Positions 16,201 through 24,732 of a stretch of 64,000 bases of DNA are shown here, in pieces. The translations under genes were made by a program, and so were the position numbers. Each line of letters starts with the position of its first letter. Positions within the stretch are counted from its first letter, which is position 1. Location of the stretch: the NCBI GenBank assembly GCA_900016875.1, contig FCNR01000054.1:1-64000 (forward strand), written 5' to 3'. The notes under the pieces are model-generated. The model was not told the origin of the DNA and did no database searches. It was given only the letters and a program-made list of their open reading frames with translations. This DNA is from Eubacteriaceae bacterium CHKCI004. GTDB taxonomy: Bacteria > Bacillota > Clostridia > Lachnospirales > Lachnospiraceae.

Positions 16201-19200
16201 GCAAAATCGAAAGTAAACACGCCGTTGTCCGTTACATGGAGAAACATGGGCGGGAAAAAGATACCGCTGCATGGCTGGCCCATGAGTTTGACGGCGGCGA
16301 TGGCAAAACCCCGTTTTCGGTTCGCCCGGAAAGCCCCGAAGGAACGGTGCTGCCCTGGCCCAAGGTACAGCGCCGGATCGCTCAGCTTATCAAGGAGGAC
16401 CGGTTCTACACCGAAGCGGAACAGGACCGGTTCGACAACATCGACCCCATCGCCATTCGGGAGGCTTTGGCCGAGCGCGGCATTGTGAATGGTGAACTGG
16501 TGGATGAGGAAAAACTGGATAATGACCCATTCATCCAGCGTGTTATGGCGGATGTGGAGGCCATATCCAGAGAGAGCGTCCCGGCAGATGAGCCGGAACA
16601 GCCTTCTCCCCATAATTTGCGTGTTCTGGTTTCAGATGAGGAATACGCTGCGGCTCGTGGCACACTCCGGGAGCGAACCTCCTACGATCCAGCGGTTCCT
16701 CCTTACAATGTGGGTGATATTGTCTATCTGGATGACCGGCCCCATCAGATCACAGAGCTGCGGGATGACACGGTGCAGCTGCTGCCCACCGGCATGAGCT
16801 ATCCCATCTACCGGGCTGAGAGCCGGGAACGGTTTGAGCAGCTTTTGCGGGAGGATAACCGCAACGACTTCTATACCGAATTCCTGCCTGCAAATCTGGA
16901 TACGGTGGACCAGGACCTTCGGGATGTGCTGGCCCATGGCCTGATTGGTGAGGCGGACAAGGCGGAGCTTTCCGAGCTTCTTCGCAACGGCAAGAGTAAC
17001 CAGGAGGTAGCCTTGTGGCTGAGCCGGGCCTATCCCAACATCGTGGAAACGATGGAGCTGGAGACCGGCGAGACCGCCGATTACCGCACGATGCCGGAAG
17101 GTATCGAGCTGGAAGTGCTGGATGCAGATGAAAAGCGTCTGGCCATGCTGTTCTTCCAGTGGAGCGAGGTTGCGCCTTTGCTGCGCGGGATGTATGCCCG
17201 TCAGTTGGACGGTTTTGAGCAGGAACGCCCCGAACCGGCTGCCGAAACCCCGGCCTTCCAAGCCGAGACTGTGGCTGTCTATCCGGGCGATAAGAACAAT
17301 CTGCCCTATGATGTGGTTGTTCAGACCCTGCGAACCAATGAGCCGGAGCCGCCCACGCCTGCTGTCGAGCCGGAAAAGACTCTGGATGAGGTACTGGACG
17401 AACACCCCGTTTCCATTCAGGTAAACGGCGAGTGGCAGACCTTCCCCAATGTCAAAGCTGCCGAGGAAGCCTCTTATGAGGAATACAAGGCCAATCTGCG
17501 TCGCACCGCCGAGAATTTCCGTATCACTGACGATCACCTGGGCGAAGGCGGCCCCAAGGCTAAGTTCCAGGCCAATGTCGAGGCAATCAAGCTGCTGAAA
17601 TACCTGGAGGAAACCACCGAGCAGGCAACGCCGGAACAGCAGAAAATCCTTTCTCGGTATGTGGGCTGGGGCGGCCTTGCCGATGCCTTTGACCCCGACA
17701 AGGAAAGCTGGAGCAAGGAATATGCCCAGCTGAAGGAACTGCTGACCCCGGAGGAATACGCTGCTGCCAGAGGTTCCACCCTCAACGCGCACTACACCAG
17801 CCCTACGGTCATCAAAGCGATTTACGAGGCTGTGGGCCGCATGGGATTTGAGACCGGCAACATCCTGGAGCCGTCCTGTGGTGTAGGCAATTTCTTCGGT
17901 ATGCTGCCGGAGGAAATGCGAAACAGCCGTCTTTACGGCGTGGAGCTGGATTCCATCAGCGGGCGTATTGCCCAGCAGCTCTACCCCAAGGCCGACATCA
18001 CCGTGGCAGGGTTTGAGACCACCGACAGGCGGGATTTCTACGATCTGGCGGTGGGTAATGTACCGTTTGGCCAGTATCAGGTTCGGGATAAAGCCTATGA
18101 CAAGCTGAATTTCAGCATTCACAACTACTTTTTCGCCAAGGCTCTGGATCAGGTTCGTCCCGGTGGCGTGGTGGCCTTTGTCACCAGCCGCTACACGATG
18201 GACGCCAAGGATTCCACCGTGCGCCGGTATCTTGCTCAGCGCGCCGAACTGCTGGGGGCCATCCGTCTGCCCAATGACGCTTTCAAAAAGAACGCAGGTG
18301 CCGAGGTCGTTTCGGACATCATCTTCCTGCAAAAGCGTGACCGTCCGTTGGACATCGTGCCGGAGTGGACGCAGACCGGGCAGACCGAGGACGGCTTTGC
18401 CATCAACCGCTATTTCCTGGACCACCCGGAAATGGTGCTGGGCCGACAGGAACCGGAAAGCACCGCCCACGGCATGGACTACACCGTGAACCCCATCGAG
18501 GGGCTGGAGCTTGCCGATCAGCTGCATGATGCCGTGAAGTACATTCGCGGCACCTACCAGGAGGCCGAGCTGCCGGAGCTGGGCGAGGGCGAAGCCATCG
18601 ACACTTCTATCCCTGCTGACCCCAATGTGAAAAATTACTCCTACACCGTTGTGGACGGCGATGTGTATTACCGTGAAAACAGCTGTATGGTACGGCCTGA
18701 CCTGAATGCCACCGCCGAAGCCCGTGTGAAAGGACTGGTGGGTCTGCGAGAATGTGTCCAGCAGCTCATTGATCTGCAAATGGACGCCGCCACACCGGAC
18801 AGCGCCATCCAGGACAAACAGGCCGAACTGAACCGGCTCTATGACAGCTTCTCTGCAAAATATGGTCTTATCAATGACCGGGCGAACCGGCTGGCCTTTG
18901 CTGATGATTCCAGCTACTATCTGCTCTGCGCGCTGGAAGTCATTGACGAGGACGGCAAGCTGGAGCGCAAGGCGGATATGTTCACCAAGCGCACCATCAA
19001 GCCCCACAAGGCGGTGGACACTGTGGATACCGCAAGTGAAGCTCTGGCCGTATCAATTTCCGAAAAAGCCTTTGTCGATATGGCGTATATGGCGGAGTTG
19101 ACCGGCAAGACCGGCGACGAACTGGCCGCCGAGCTAAAAGGCGTGATCTTCCGTGTACCTGGGCAGTTGGAGAAAGACGGCACTCCCCATTATGTAACAG

Positions 19201-22200
19201 CCGACGAATACCTGTCCGGCAATGTGCGGCGCAAGCTGCGTCAGGCACAGCGGGCCGCACAGCAGGACCCTTCCTTTGCAGTCAATGTGGAGGCCCTTAC
19301 CGCTGCCCAGCCCAAAGACCTGGATGCGTCGGAGATTGAGGTGCGCCTGGGCGCTACCTGGATCGACAAAGAGTACATCCAGCAGTTTATGTATGAGACC
19401 TTCGACACGCCGTTTTATCTCCAGCGCAATATCGAGGTCAACTATTCTTCTTTCACCGCTGAGTGGCAGATCACCGGCAAAAGCTCTGTAAGCCAGAACA
19501 ATGTGGCAGCCTATACCACCTACGGAACCAGCCGTGCCAATGCCTACAAGATTCTGGAGGACAGCCTGAACCTGCGGGATGTCCGTATCTACGACACCAT
19601 AGAGGATGCAGACGGCAAAGAGCGCCGGGTGTTGAATGCCAAAGAGACCACCCTGGCCGCCCAAAAGCAGCAAGCGATCCGGGACGCTTTCAAAGACTGG
19701 ATTTGGAAAGACCCGGACCGCCGCCAAGCTCCGGTCCGCCAGTACAATGAGGAAATGAACTCCACCCGTCCCCGTGAATACGACGGCGGACACATTACTT
19801 TCGGTGGTATGAACCCGGCCATCACCTTGCGGGAACACCAGAAAAACGCTATCGCTCATGTGCTGTACGGCGGCAATACGCTGCTGGCACACGAGGTAGG
19901 CGCTGGCAAAACCTTTGAAATGGTGGCTGCCGCCATGGAGAGTAAGCGCCTGGGCTTGTGTCAGAAATCCCTCTTTGTGGTGCCGAACCATCTGACCGAA
20001 CAATGGGCGTCGGAGTTTCTGCGGCTCTATCCTTCCGCCAACATTCTTGTCACCACCAAAAAGGACTTTGAGACCCACAACCGCAAGAAGTTCTGCGCCC
20101 GCATTGCCACCGGCGATTATGACGCCATCATCATGGGACACAGCCAGTTTGAGAAAATCCCCATCAGCCGAGAGCGTCAGGAACGGCTCCTTCAGGAGCA
20201 GATCGACGAGATCACCGAGGGCATTGCCGAGGTGAAGTACAGCGGCGGTGAGCGTTTCACGGTCAAGCAGTTGGAACGCACCAAGAAGTCCCTGGAAGCC
20301 CGGCTGGAGAAATTGCAGGCCGAGAGCCGCAAGGACGATGTGGTAACATTCGAGCAGTTGGGTGTGGACCGCCTGTTCGTCGATGAGGCGCATAACTATA
20401 AAAACCTGTTTTTATACACCAAGATGCGGAATGTGGCAGGTCTCTCCACAAGCGATGCCCAAAAGTCCAGCGATATGTTTGCAAAGTGTCGCTATATGGA
20501 TGAACTGACCGGAAACCGTGGTGTGATTTTCGCCACTGGCACCCCCGTATCGAACAGCATGACCGAACTTTACACCATGCAGCGGTATCTCCAGTATGAC
20601 CGCCTGCAAGAGCTGAACATGACCCACTTCGACTGCTGGGCCAGCCGCTTCGGAGAAACCGTCACGGCGCTGGAGCTGGCACCGGAAGGCACCGGCTACC
20701 GGGCAAGAACGAGATTCAGCAAGTTTTTCAACCTCCCGGAGCTGATGAACTTGTTCCGTGAAGTTGCCGACATCAAAACCGCCGATCAGCTGAACTTGCC
20801 CACCCCGGAGGTGGAATACCACAACATCGTGGCCCAGCCTACTGAACACCAAAAAGAGATGGTGCAGGTTCTCTCCGAGCGCGCCTCCAGGGTACACAGC
20901 GGCAGCGTTGACCCCTCAGAGGACAATATGCTCAAGATTACCGGCGATGGCCGCAAGCTGGGTCTGGACCAGCGTATCATCAACCAGCTGCTGCCGGATG
21001 AACCCGGCACCAAGGTCAATCAGTGTGTGGGTAATATCATGCAGATCTGGCGGGACGGCGAGGCTGACAAGCTGACCCAGCTGGTATTCTGCGACATTTC
21101 CACGCCCCAGGCAGCCCCCTCCAAAAAGGCAGCCAAACAGCTGGATAATCCCACACTTCATGCGCTGGAACAGGCTGTGCCGTTGGATGAGCCTGAGCCT
21201 GCCTTTACCATCTATGAGGACATCCGCCAGAAGCTCATCGCCCAGGGAATGCCCGCCGAGCAGATTGCTTTTATCCACGAAGCCAAGACCGAGGTGCAGA
21301 AGAAAGAACTGTTTTCCAAGGTTCGCACTGGGCAGGTGCGCGTCCTGCTGGGCAGCACCTCCAAAATGGGCGCTGGCACCAATGTGCAGGACCGGCTTGT
21401 GGCGCTCCATGACCTGGATTGTCCGTGGCGTCCGGGAGACCTTGCCCAGCGCAAGGGCCGTATCGAGCGCCAGGGCAACCAGAATCCGCTGGTCCATGTG
21501 TACCGCTATGTTACCGAGGGAACTTTCGATGCCTACCTGTGGCAGACGGTGGAGAACAAACAGAAATTCATTTCGCAAATCATGACCAGCAAAAGCCCGG
21601 TCCGCTCCTGCGATGATGTGGACGAAACGGCGCTGTCCTTTGCCGAGATCAAGGCCCTGTGCGCCGGAGACCCCCGTATCAAGGAGCGCATGGATTTGGA
21701 TGTGGAGGTTGCGCGTCTGAAGCTGATGAAAGCTGACCATCAGAGCAAGCAGTACCGCCTGGAGGATCAGTTGCTCAAATACTTCCCCCAGGAAATCGAA
21801 ACTAACAAGGGGTTTATTAAAGGCTTTGAAGCGGATCTGGAGACCCTGGCCGCCCATCCTCACCCGGAGGATGGCTTTGCTGGAATGGAGATCCGGGGCG
21901 ATGTGCTGACTGACAAAGAAAACGCCGGTGCAGCCTTGCTAGACGCCTGTAAGGAGGTCAAAGGCTCCGAACCGGTGCAGATCGGCAGCTATCGGGGCTT
22001 TACTATGTCCGTGGAGTTTTCCGCTTGGAAACAGGAATATACGCTCCTGTTGAAAGGCCAGATGACCCACCGGGCAAGCCTCGGCACAGACCCGCGCGGA
22101 AACCTCACCCGTATCGACAATGCACTGGCTCAAATGCCTCAGCGTTTGGAAGCCGTGAAAAACCAGCTGGACAACCTTTACCAACAGCAGGCCGCAGCCA

Positions 22201-22424
22201 AAGAGGAAATCGGAAAGCCGTTTCCCTTTGAGGATGATCTGCGAGTCAAGTCCGCCCGTCTGGTGGAACTGGACACGCTGCTGAACATTGACGGCAAGGG
22301 CCATGCCCAGCCGGAAACTGTGGTTGCCAAGAGCGCACGGCCTTCGGTGCTGGACAGCTTGAAGCGCCCGGTGCCACCCCGTAGCCCTGAAAAGAAACCG
22401 AAACAACATGAGGAGGTGCGATAA
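13254..22424 (+). CDS. Giant adenine-methylase/SNF2-type helicase of the ICE (LtrC-like)
   Basis: A 3,056-residue multidomain protein. Order: ArdC-like ssDNA-binding domain (1-110); a low-complexity linker that coincides with tnpV in another frame (258-376); a MutS-domain-I-like segment (about 745-840, LYQMGDFFELYGEDA); an N6-adenine methyltransferase (HYTSP, EPSCGVGNF, catalytic NVPF at 1602-1605 in place of NPPY); an SNF2/DEAD helicase (Walker A GAGKT at 2216, DEAH at 2377, ATGTPVSN, then QRKGRIERQGN). It is thought to protect and process transferring DNA. The start at 13,254 follows AAGGGAGGA; an ATG at 13,233 lacks such a site. The frame is unbroken. Confidence 0.93.
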   Translation: MPSKAEFYRQMAEQVSTQLVGSWKEWTAFLTTAARLYKYPFHEQMMIYAQRPDATACAEYDLWNEKMGRYVRRGSKGIALVDDSGDKLRLRYVFDISDTGTREHSRTPWLWQLEEQHIGPVSAMLEQNYGVAGDNLAQQLTDVAGKLASEYWDDHQRDFRYIVDGSFLAEYDDYNIEVQFKSAATVSIAYALMSRCGLDTEQYFQHEDFMPIFDFNTPATVGALGAAVSQINQQVLRQIGVTIQIYEREQLAERSVTHGEQPDLHDERRLSDSRPEADRTAGEAPGQVRQDAESVPEGTPAPDLQSAAADREAVPAPHRDRRDSAEPSGADDAPAGERRGRDGAAESQRPDALGGPDEHLQSTGRGDSDGGAYSQLSFFLSEAEQIRIIDEAENVKTSSAFSFAQADIDHVLRLGGNTYRQRERIVAAFEEQKSTTEIADTLKTLYHGGNGIGSITAWYAEDGIHLSHGKTARYDKSAQVISWESAAERIGQLLQDGQFATNVELAEAAGYERSLLAEKFWNLYHDFSEEAREAGYLPILSNNPGRGFPEESAWLTEQLKSPEFRQNLAEEYAAFWTAYQQDRDLLRFHYHKPKEIWENLQDLSLPRTTFTSQLTEVPSVKQFISEDEIDAAMTRGSGFEGGKGRVFTFFQEPHTDKEKVDFLKHKYGIGGHSHALSGAMKSDESHDGKGLHYKKDGCPDVHFTWEKVAKRITDLIQKGRYLTEQEQAEYDKIQAEKALAEEDALQAQQPDPAVWEYNGVKERHPDDIILYQMGDFFELYGEDAKTAAAELDLNLTTRAIPGGGRVEMCGFPANRLEQVVEQLRDKHDVTISAVPKGGRERQEYSMPSIDHEAEQHINAQEAEFGADGTRVFQETEAAAAPTIRELHEQYKPIVLAAVMEDVPYRNACGHSDHENAVIEGNAAIRRAVLGSGNMELLRLYSDTPEFRQRLHREIIDETYPKLHELLHPLTDNDIDKAIQDWNGKIESKHAVVRYMEKHGREKDTAAWLAHEFDGGDGKTPFSVRPESPEGTVLPWPKVQRRIAQLIKEDRFYTEAEQDRFDNIDPIAIREALAERGIVNGELVDEEKLDNDPFIQRVMADVEAISRESVPADEPEQPSPHNLRVLVSDEEYAAARGTLRERTSYDPAVPPYNVGDIVYLDDRPHQITELRDDTVQLLPTGMSYPIYRAESRERFEQLLREDNRNDFYTEFLPANLDTVDQDLRDVLAHGLIGEADKAELSELLRNGKSNQEVALWLSRAYPNIVETMELETGETADYRTMPEGIELEVLDADEKRLAMLFFQWSEVAPLLRGMYARQLDGFEQERPEPAAETPAFQAETVAVYPGDKNNLPYDVVVQTLRTNEPEPPTPAVEPEKTLDEVLDEHPVSIQVNGEWQTFPNVKAAEEASYEEYKANLRRTAENFRITDDHLGEGGPKAKFQANVEAIKLLKYLEETTEQATPEQQKILSRYVGWGGLADAFDPDKESWSKEYAQLKELLTPEEYAAARGSTLNAHYTSPTVIKAIYEAVGRMGFETGNILEPSCGVGNFFGMLPEEMRNSRLYGVELDSISGRIAQQLYPKADITVAGFETTDRRDFYDLAVGNVPFGQYQVRDKAYDKLNFSIHNYFFAKALDQVRPGGVVAFVTSRYTMDAKDSTVRRYLAQRAELLGAIRLPNDAFKKNAGAEVVSDIIFLQKRDRPLDIVPEWTQTGQTEDGFAINRYFLDHPEMVLGRQEPESTAHGMDYTVNPIEGLELADQLHDAVKYIRGTYQEAELPELGEGEAIDTSIPADPNVKNYSYTVVDGDVYYRENSCMVRPDLNATAEARVKGLVGLRECVQQLIDLQMDAATPDSAIQDKQAELNRLYDSFSAKYGLINDRANRLAFADDSSYYLLCALEVIDEDGKLERKADMFTKRTIKPHKAVDTVDTASEALAVSISEKAFVDMAYMAELTGKTGDELAAELKGVIFRVPGQLEKDGTPHYVTADEYLSGNVRRKLRQAQRAAQQDPSFAVNVEALTAAQPKDLDASEIEVRLGATWIDKEYIQQFMYETFDTPFYLQRNIEVNYSSFTAEWQITGKSSVSQNNVAAYTTYGTSRANAYKILEDSLNLRDVRIYDTIEDADGKERRVLNAKETTLAAQKQQAIRDAFKDWIWKDPDRRQAPVRQYNEEMNSTRPREYDGGHITFGGMNPAITLREHQKNAIAHVLYGGNTLLAHEVGAGKTFEMVAAAMESKRLGLCQKSLFVVPNHLTEQWASEFLRLYPSANILVTTKKDFETHNRKKFCARIATGDYDAIIMGHSQFEKIPISRERQERLLQEQIDEITEGIAEVKYSGGERFTVKQLERTKKSLEARLEKLQAESRKDDVVTFEQLGVDRLFVDEAHNYKNLFLYTKMRNVAGLSTSDAQKSSDMFAKCRYMDELTGNRGVIFATGTPVSNSMTELYTMQRYLQYDRLQELNMTHFDCWASRFGETVTALELAPEGTGYRARTRFSKFFNLPELMNLFREVADIKTADQLNLPTPEVEYHNIVAQPTEHQKEMVQVLSERASRVHSGSVDPSEDNMLKITGDGRKLGLDQRIINQLLPDEPGTKVNQCVGNIMQIWRDGEADKLTQLVFCDISTPQAAPSKKAAKQLDNPTLHALEQAVPLDEPEPAFTIYEDIRQKLIAQGMPAEQIAFIHEAKTEVQKKELFSKVRTGQVRVLLGSTSKMGAGTNVQDRLVALHDLDCPWRPGDLAQRKGRIERQGNQNPLVHVYRYVTEGTFDAYLWQTVENKQKFISQIMTSKSPVRSCDDVDETALSFAEIKALCAGDPRIKERMDLDVEVARLKLMKADHQSKQYRLEDQLLKYFPQEIETNKGFIKGFEADLETLAAHPHPEDGFAGMEIRGDVLTDKENAGAALLDACKEVKGSEPVQIGSYRGFTMSVEFSAWKQEYTLLLKGQMTHRASLGTDPRGNLTRIDNALAQMPQRLEAVKNQLDNLYQQQAAAKEEIGKPFPFEDDLRVKSARLVELDTLLNIDGKGHAQPETVVAKSARPSVLDSLKRPVPPRSPEKKPKQHEEVR
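14026..14382 (+). CDS. tnpV: TnpV family protein nested in the helicase gene in another frame
   Basis: A 118-residue protein (MENSLTYTMNGDYQIPDLKL) recognisable as the transposon-encoded TnpV family, of unknown function. It has its own ribosome-binding site, AAAGGAG at 14,011-14,017, nine nucleotides before the ATG. The whole gene lies inside the helicase gene, which reads through it in another frame as an Arg/Pro/Asp-rich linker. Codon-position GC pattern and the family match argue that the TnpV frame is the older one and the linker frame is overprinted on it. Confidence 0.75.
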   Translation: MENSLTYTMNGDYQIPDLKLTEQPEKPLGKYGRMRKAYLKEHRPLIYNQLLLTEKLYPHLIEIDETAQSRLEQMMPQLAKDAGATEQLKASDPMRWVGLMNTCKAQAEEILMAELIHS

Positions 22425-22425
22425 C

Positions 22426-23232
22426 ATGAATACCAACGATCTGAATACGGCCCTTTATGAGAAGATGGCCGCTGAACAGGACAAATACCGGGACTGGCTG
22501 AAAAGCCAGCCCCCGGAGGAAATCCTGCACCATACCTATGAGTACACCGTCCGGGAGGACATTGTGATGGCGATGGAGGACTTGGAGCTGACCGATGCCC
22601 AGGCCCAGGCGCTTTTGGATTCGCCTACACCGCTGGCCGATGTGTACCGTCACTTTGAGAAGCTGGAGACCGGCTACATGGATGTGATCCGGGACAGCAT
22701 TGAAAACCGAGCGGATGATGTGTGTAAGGTTTTGGAAGAACAGCGGTCCATCCCTCTCTATCTCCATTCTGCCGCCTATGCGTCCCAGCATGGGGAGATG
22801 GCACAATATAACCGCTCTTATCAGGCAAACTTTGACTGTAAAGAGGCCATTGAACACGCCATCAGCGCCCACTATGCGGATAACCGACTGGATACGGAGT
22901 CTGCGGTTAAGGCGGTGCTGGAAAAGTTCGGGTCGGAACGAGTACAGTTCATCCTTGCCAACACCATCCAGCATAAGGACAGCGACGGTCGCGTTTCCCG
23001 TGACAACAAAGCCTGGGCAAAGACCATTCCCATGCCGGAGGACAGCGGCACTTCGCGCCACTGTGCTTATCTGGTTGTGGATGAGGTCAATCTTGGTCTG
23101 ACCGATCTGTTTACACGGCAGGCACGAAAAACGCTTCAGGAACCGGAGAAAGGCTCTGTCTTGCAAAAGCTCAAACAGGAGCCTACCACCCACAAGCCTG
23201 CTTTATCGAAGAAACAGGAGCCGGAACGATGA
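22426..23232 (+). CDS. DUF3848/DUF3849 domain protein
   Basis: A 268-residue protein starting MNTNDLNTALYEKMAAEQDK. The first 110 residues match DUF3848 and the rest DUF3849, domains that always accompany the large helicase in these ICEs. The start at 22,426 follows GAGGAGGTGCG at the helicase 3' end. Element B carries a relative at 46,151-46,903 with a different C-terminal half. Its stop overlaps mobC by 4 bp. No enzymatic motif is visible. Confidence 0.8.
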   Translation: MNTNDLNTALYEKMAAEQDKYRDWLKSQPPEEILHHTYEYTVREDIVMAMEDLELTDAQAQALLDSPTPLADVYRHFEKLETGYMDVIRDSIENRADDVCKVLEEQRSIPLYLHSAAYASQHGEMAQYNRSYQANFDCKEAIEHAISAHYADNRLDTESAVKAVLEKFGSERVQFILANTIQHKDSDGRVSRDNKAWAKTIPMPEDSGTSRHCAYLVVDEVNLGLTDLFTRQARKTLQEPEKGSVLQKLKQEPTTHKPALSKKQEPER

Positions 23233-23573
23233 GCGCCAAAAAGCGTAAACGGGATGTGCCGGTCCTGTTTTGGGTTTCCGATGCGGAGATGGAAGCGATC
23301 CAGCAGAAAATGGCACAGTTCGGAACAAAAAACCTGAGCGCCTATCTGCGGAAGATGGCTGTGGACGGCTATGTGGTACAGCTGGACTTGCCGGAGCTGA
23401 AGGAACTGGTATCCCTGTTGCGCCGAAGCAGCAATAACCTGAACCAGCTCACCCGACGGGTACATGAAACGGGGCGGATTTATGATGCTGACCTGGAGGA
23501 TATAGCCCAACGGCAGGAGCAGTTATGGGAGGGCGTGAAAGAAATCCTAACCCAGCTTTCCAGGCTTTCGTAA
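23229..23573 (+). CDS. mobC: MobC-like mobilisation protein
   Basis: A 114-residue basic protein with an N-terminal ribbon-helix-helix-like region (FWVSDAEMEAIQQKMAQFGT) and the MobC signature near the C-terminus (RRSSNNLNQLTRRVHETGRI). It should bind the origin of transfer and help load the relaxase. It is translationally coupled to the DUF3848 gene and followed by a strong terminator. The element B relative (46,900-47,244) is very similar. Confidence 0.88.
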   Translation: MSAKKRKRDVPVLFWVSDAEMEAIQQKMAQFGTKNLSAYLRKMAVDGYVVQLDLPELKELVSLLRRSSNNLNQLTRRVHETGRIYDADLEDIAQRQEQLWEGVKEILTQLSRLS

Positions 23574-23594
23574 CAGGGATATATGCCCCAACTG

Positions 23595-23642
23595 CGGAGG
23601 GAGGAACGGCGTTCTTTTCGCCGCGCCTTCCTCCGTTTTTTC
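23595..23642 (+). terminator. Intrinsic terminator after mobC
   Basis: A long GC-rich stem (CGGAGGGAGGAACGGCG pairing with CGCCGCGCCTTCCTCCG, one bulge) followed by TTTTTTCTTTT. Element B has the equivalent hairpin with altered sequence at 47,266-47,317. Confidence 0.85.
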
Positions 23643-23725
23643 TTTTGCCCATATCCTTGTCTTTTTGAAATGTTGGAAGGATAATATGGGTAGAAAACAG
23701 ATTGCCGCAAAGGAGTTGAGAATAG

Positions 23726-24031
23726 ATGAAAACCTTTGAGAAGGTGTTGGAGATTTTTCGTGAGTATTTGGACTGTGATCTAGAGGAAGAAGTCCTCCCT
23801 TGTCGAGAAGGTTATCTCCGCGTCACATGGAATGGAGATTCCCGCTACTGTGTGGATGGACTTCTCAGCCGGACACCGGACGAACTATTCGAGGTGCTGT
23901 TATCTGATTATCGCAGCTATGAGGAACTGCGGCTAACCAAAGGATGCCGAGAAGTGACGGAAGAAGATGAAAGACAGGCAGAAATTCTCTGTCAGAGCTT
24001 TCGGGAACGATGGAAGGAGGAAGAAAAATGA
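23726..24031 (+). CDS. Conserved hypothetical protein, ICE paralogue family (MTFEKVLE type)
   Basis: A 101-residue acidic protein beginning MKTFEKVLEIFREYLDCDLE. Two relatives are in the window: 47,386-47,691 (close) and 51,511-51,807 (distant), all sharing the FEKVLE-F-YL start and a middle RGY/V-W-D-R pattern. It overlaps the following membrane-protein gene by 4 bp. No known domain is recognised; conservation beside mobilisation genes in both elements suggests an element-related role. Confidence 0.7.
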   Translation: MKTFEKVLEIFREYLDCDLEEEVLPCREGYLRVTWNGDSRYCVDGLLSRTPDELFEVLLSDYRSYEELRLTKGCREVTEEDERQAEILCQSFRERWKEEEK

Positions 24032-24339
24032 GGGCGATCTGGTTCATTCTGAAACTGCCGTTGAAGATTTTAATGGCTCCGGTGATTCTGTCGCTGACCC
24101 TGTTCGTCTGGATTTGTGTGGGGATTGTCTATGTCTCCGGTTTGGTGCTGGGGCTTATCAGCATGGTGGTTGCCCTGCTGGGTGTGGCAGTTCTGATTAC
24201 TTACTCCTTGCAAAACGGCATTATCCTGCTGGTGATAGCATTTCTCATTAGTCCCTATGGTTTGCCAATGGCTGCAATCTGGCTACTGGGCAAGGTACAG
24301 GACTTGAAGTTTATCATTCAAGATTTGGTTTATGGATAA
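24028..24339 (+). CDS. Small membrane protein (CD1845-like)
   Basis: A 103-residue hydrophobic protein with three to four transmembrane helices (MRAIWFILKLPLKILMAPVI, then LTLFVWICVGIVYVSGLVLG and later segments). The start at 24,028 overlaps the preceding stop and follows GAAGGAGGAAG. Element B keeps the same two-gene pair (47,386-47,999). Function is unknown. Confidence 0.75.
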   Translation: MRAIWFILKLPLKILMAPVILSLTLFVWICVGIVYVSGLVLGLISMVVALLGVAVLITYSLQNGIILLVIAFLISPYGLPMAAIWLLGKVQDLKFIIQDLVYG

Positions 24340-24343
24340 TATG

Positions 24344-24374
24344 AAAACCTCCGACGAATTTCGTCGGAGGTTTT
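24344..24374. terminator. Bidirectional terminator
   Basis: A perfect inverted repeat AAAACCTCCGACGA/TCGTCGGAGGTTTT with A and T runs on the two sides serves the membrane-protein gene on the plus strand and the HTH gene on the minus strand. Confidence 0.9.
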
Positions 24375-24612
24375 ATGGTTCTAGGTTATCTTCTTGAAAA
24401 AGCGGCGATGCAAAAAAGGTATCTATCCCAATCCCCATTCCTTGGCACATCTCATGAATGATCCGTAGCTTAACCGAATCATACGAGCAGTTGATGACAT
24501 TTCCAATCGTAGACTTGGGAACACCGCTTTTCATATACAGTTGATATTGTGTCATTTTTCTTTCATCTAGTAATTCTAACAGACGTTTGCTTACCGCCTC
24601 GTTTAGCTTCAT
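24373..24612 (-). CDS. XRE-family helix-turn-helix regulator
   Basis: A 79-residue DNA-binding protein with a Cro/CI-type HTH (RKMTQYQLYMKSGVPKSTIG, residues about 17-36). The ATG at 24,612 is preferred over the in-frame GTG at 24,621 because AGGGGCGG lies 10 nt upstream of it. It is transcribed divergently from the SLOG protein gene; a palindrome in the shared intergenic region is a likely binding site. It opens the defence islet inserted upstream of the relaxase. Confidence 0.8.
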   Translation of the reverse strand: MKLNEAVSKRLLELLDERKMTQYQLYMKSGVPKSTIGNVINCSYDSVKLRIIHEMCQGMGIGIDTFFASPLFQEDNLEP

Positions 24613-24635
24613 TCTATACACCGCCCCTGTGACTG

Positions 24636-24649
24636 TACTATATTTAGTA
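24636..24649. promoter_or_regulatory. Candidate operator between HTH and SLOG genes
   Basis: Perfect palindrome TACTATATTTAGTA; part of the motif (TGTACTA) recurs at 24,683-24,689. It sits in the divergent promoter region, so it is a plausible site for the HTH regulator encoded at 24,373-24,612. Confidence 0.5.
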
Positions 24650-24732
24650 TATGGGCAGTTTTGCTAAAATTGGTCCCTGTACCTGTACTAATAGAGCTAT
24701 TTGCAGTATGATGGTAATAGGGGTGCCATCGT

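Noticed and set aside
14373..19007. Two long minus-strand frames (746 and 791 codons) opposite the giant helicase
   Set aside because: Both mirror the codon structure of the helicase and show no recognisable protein features.
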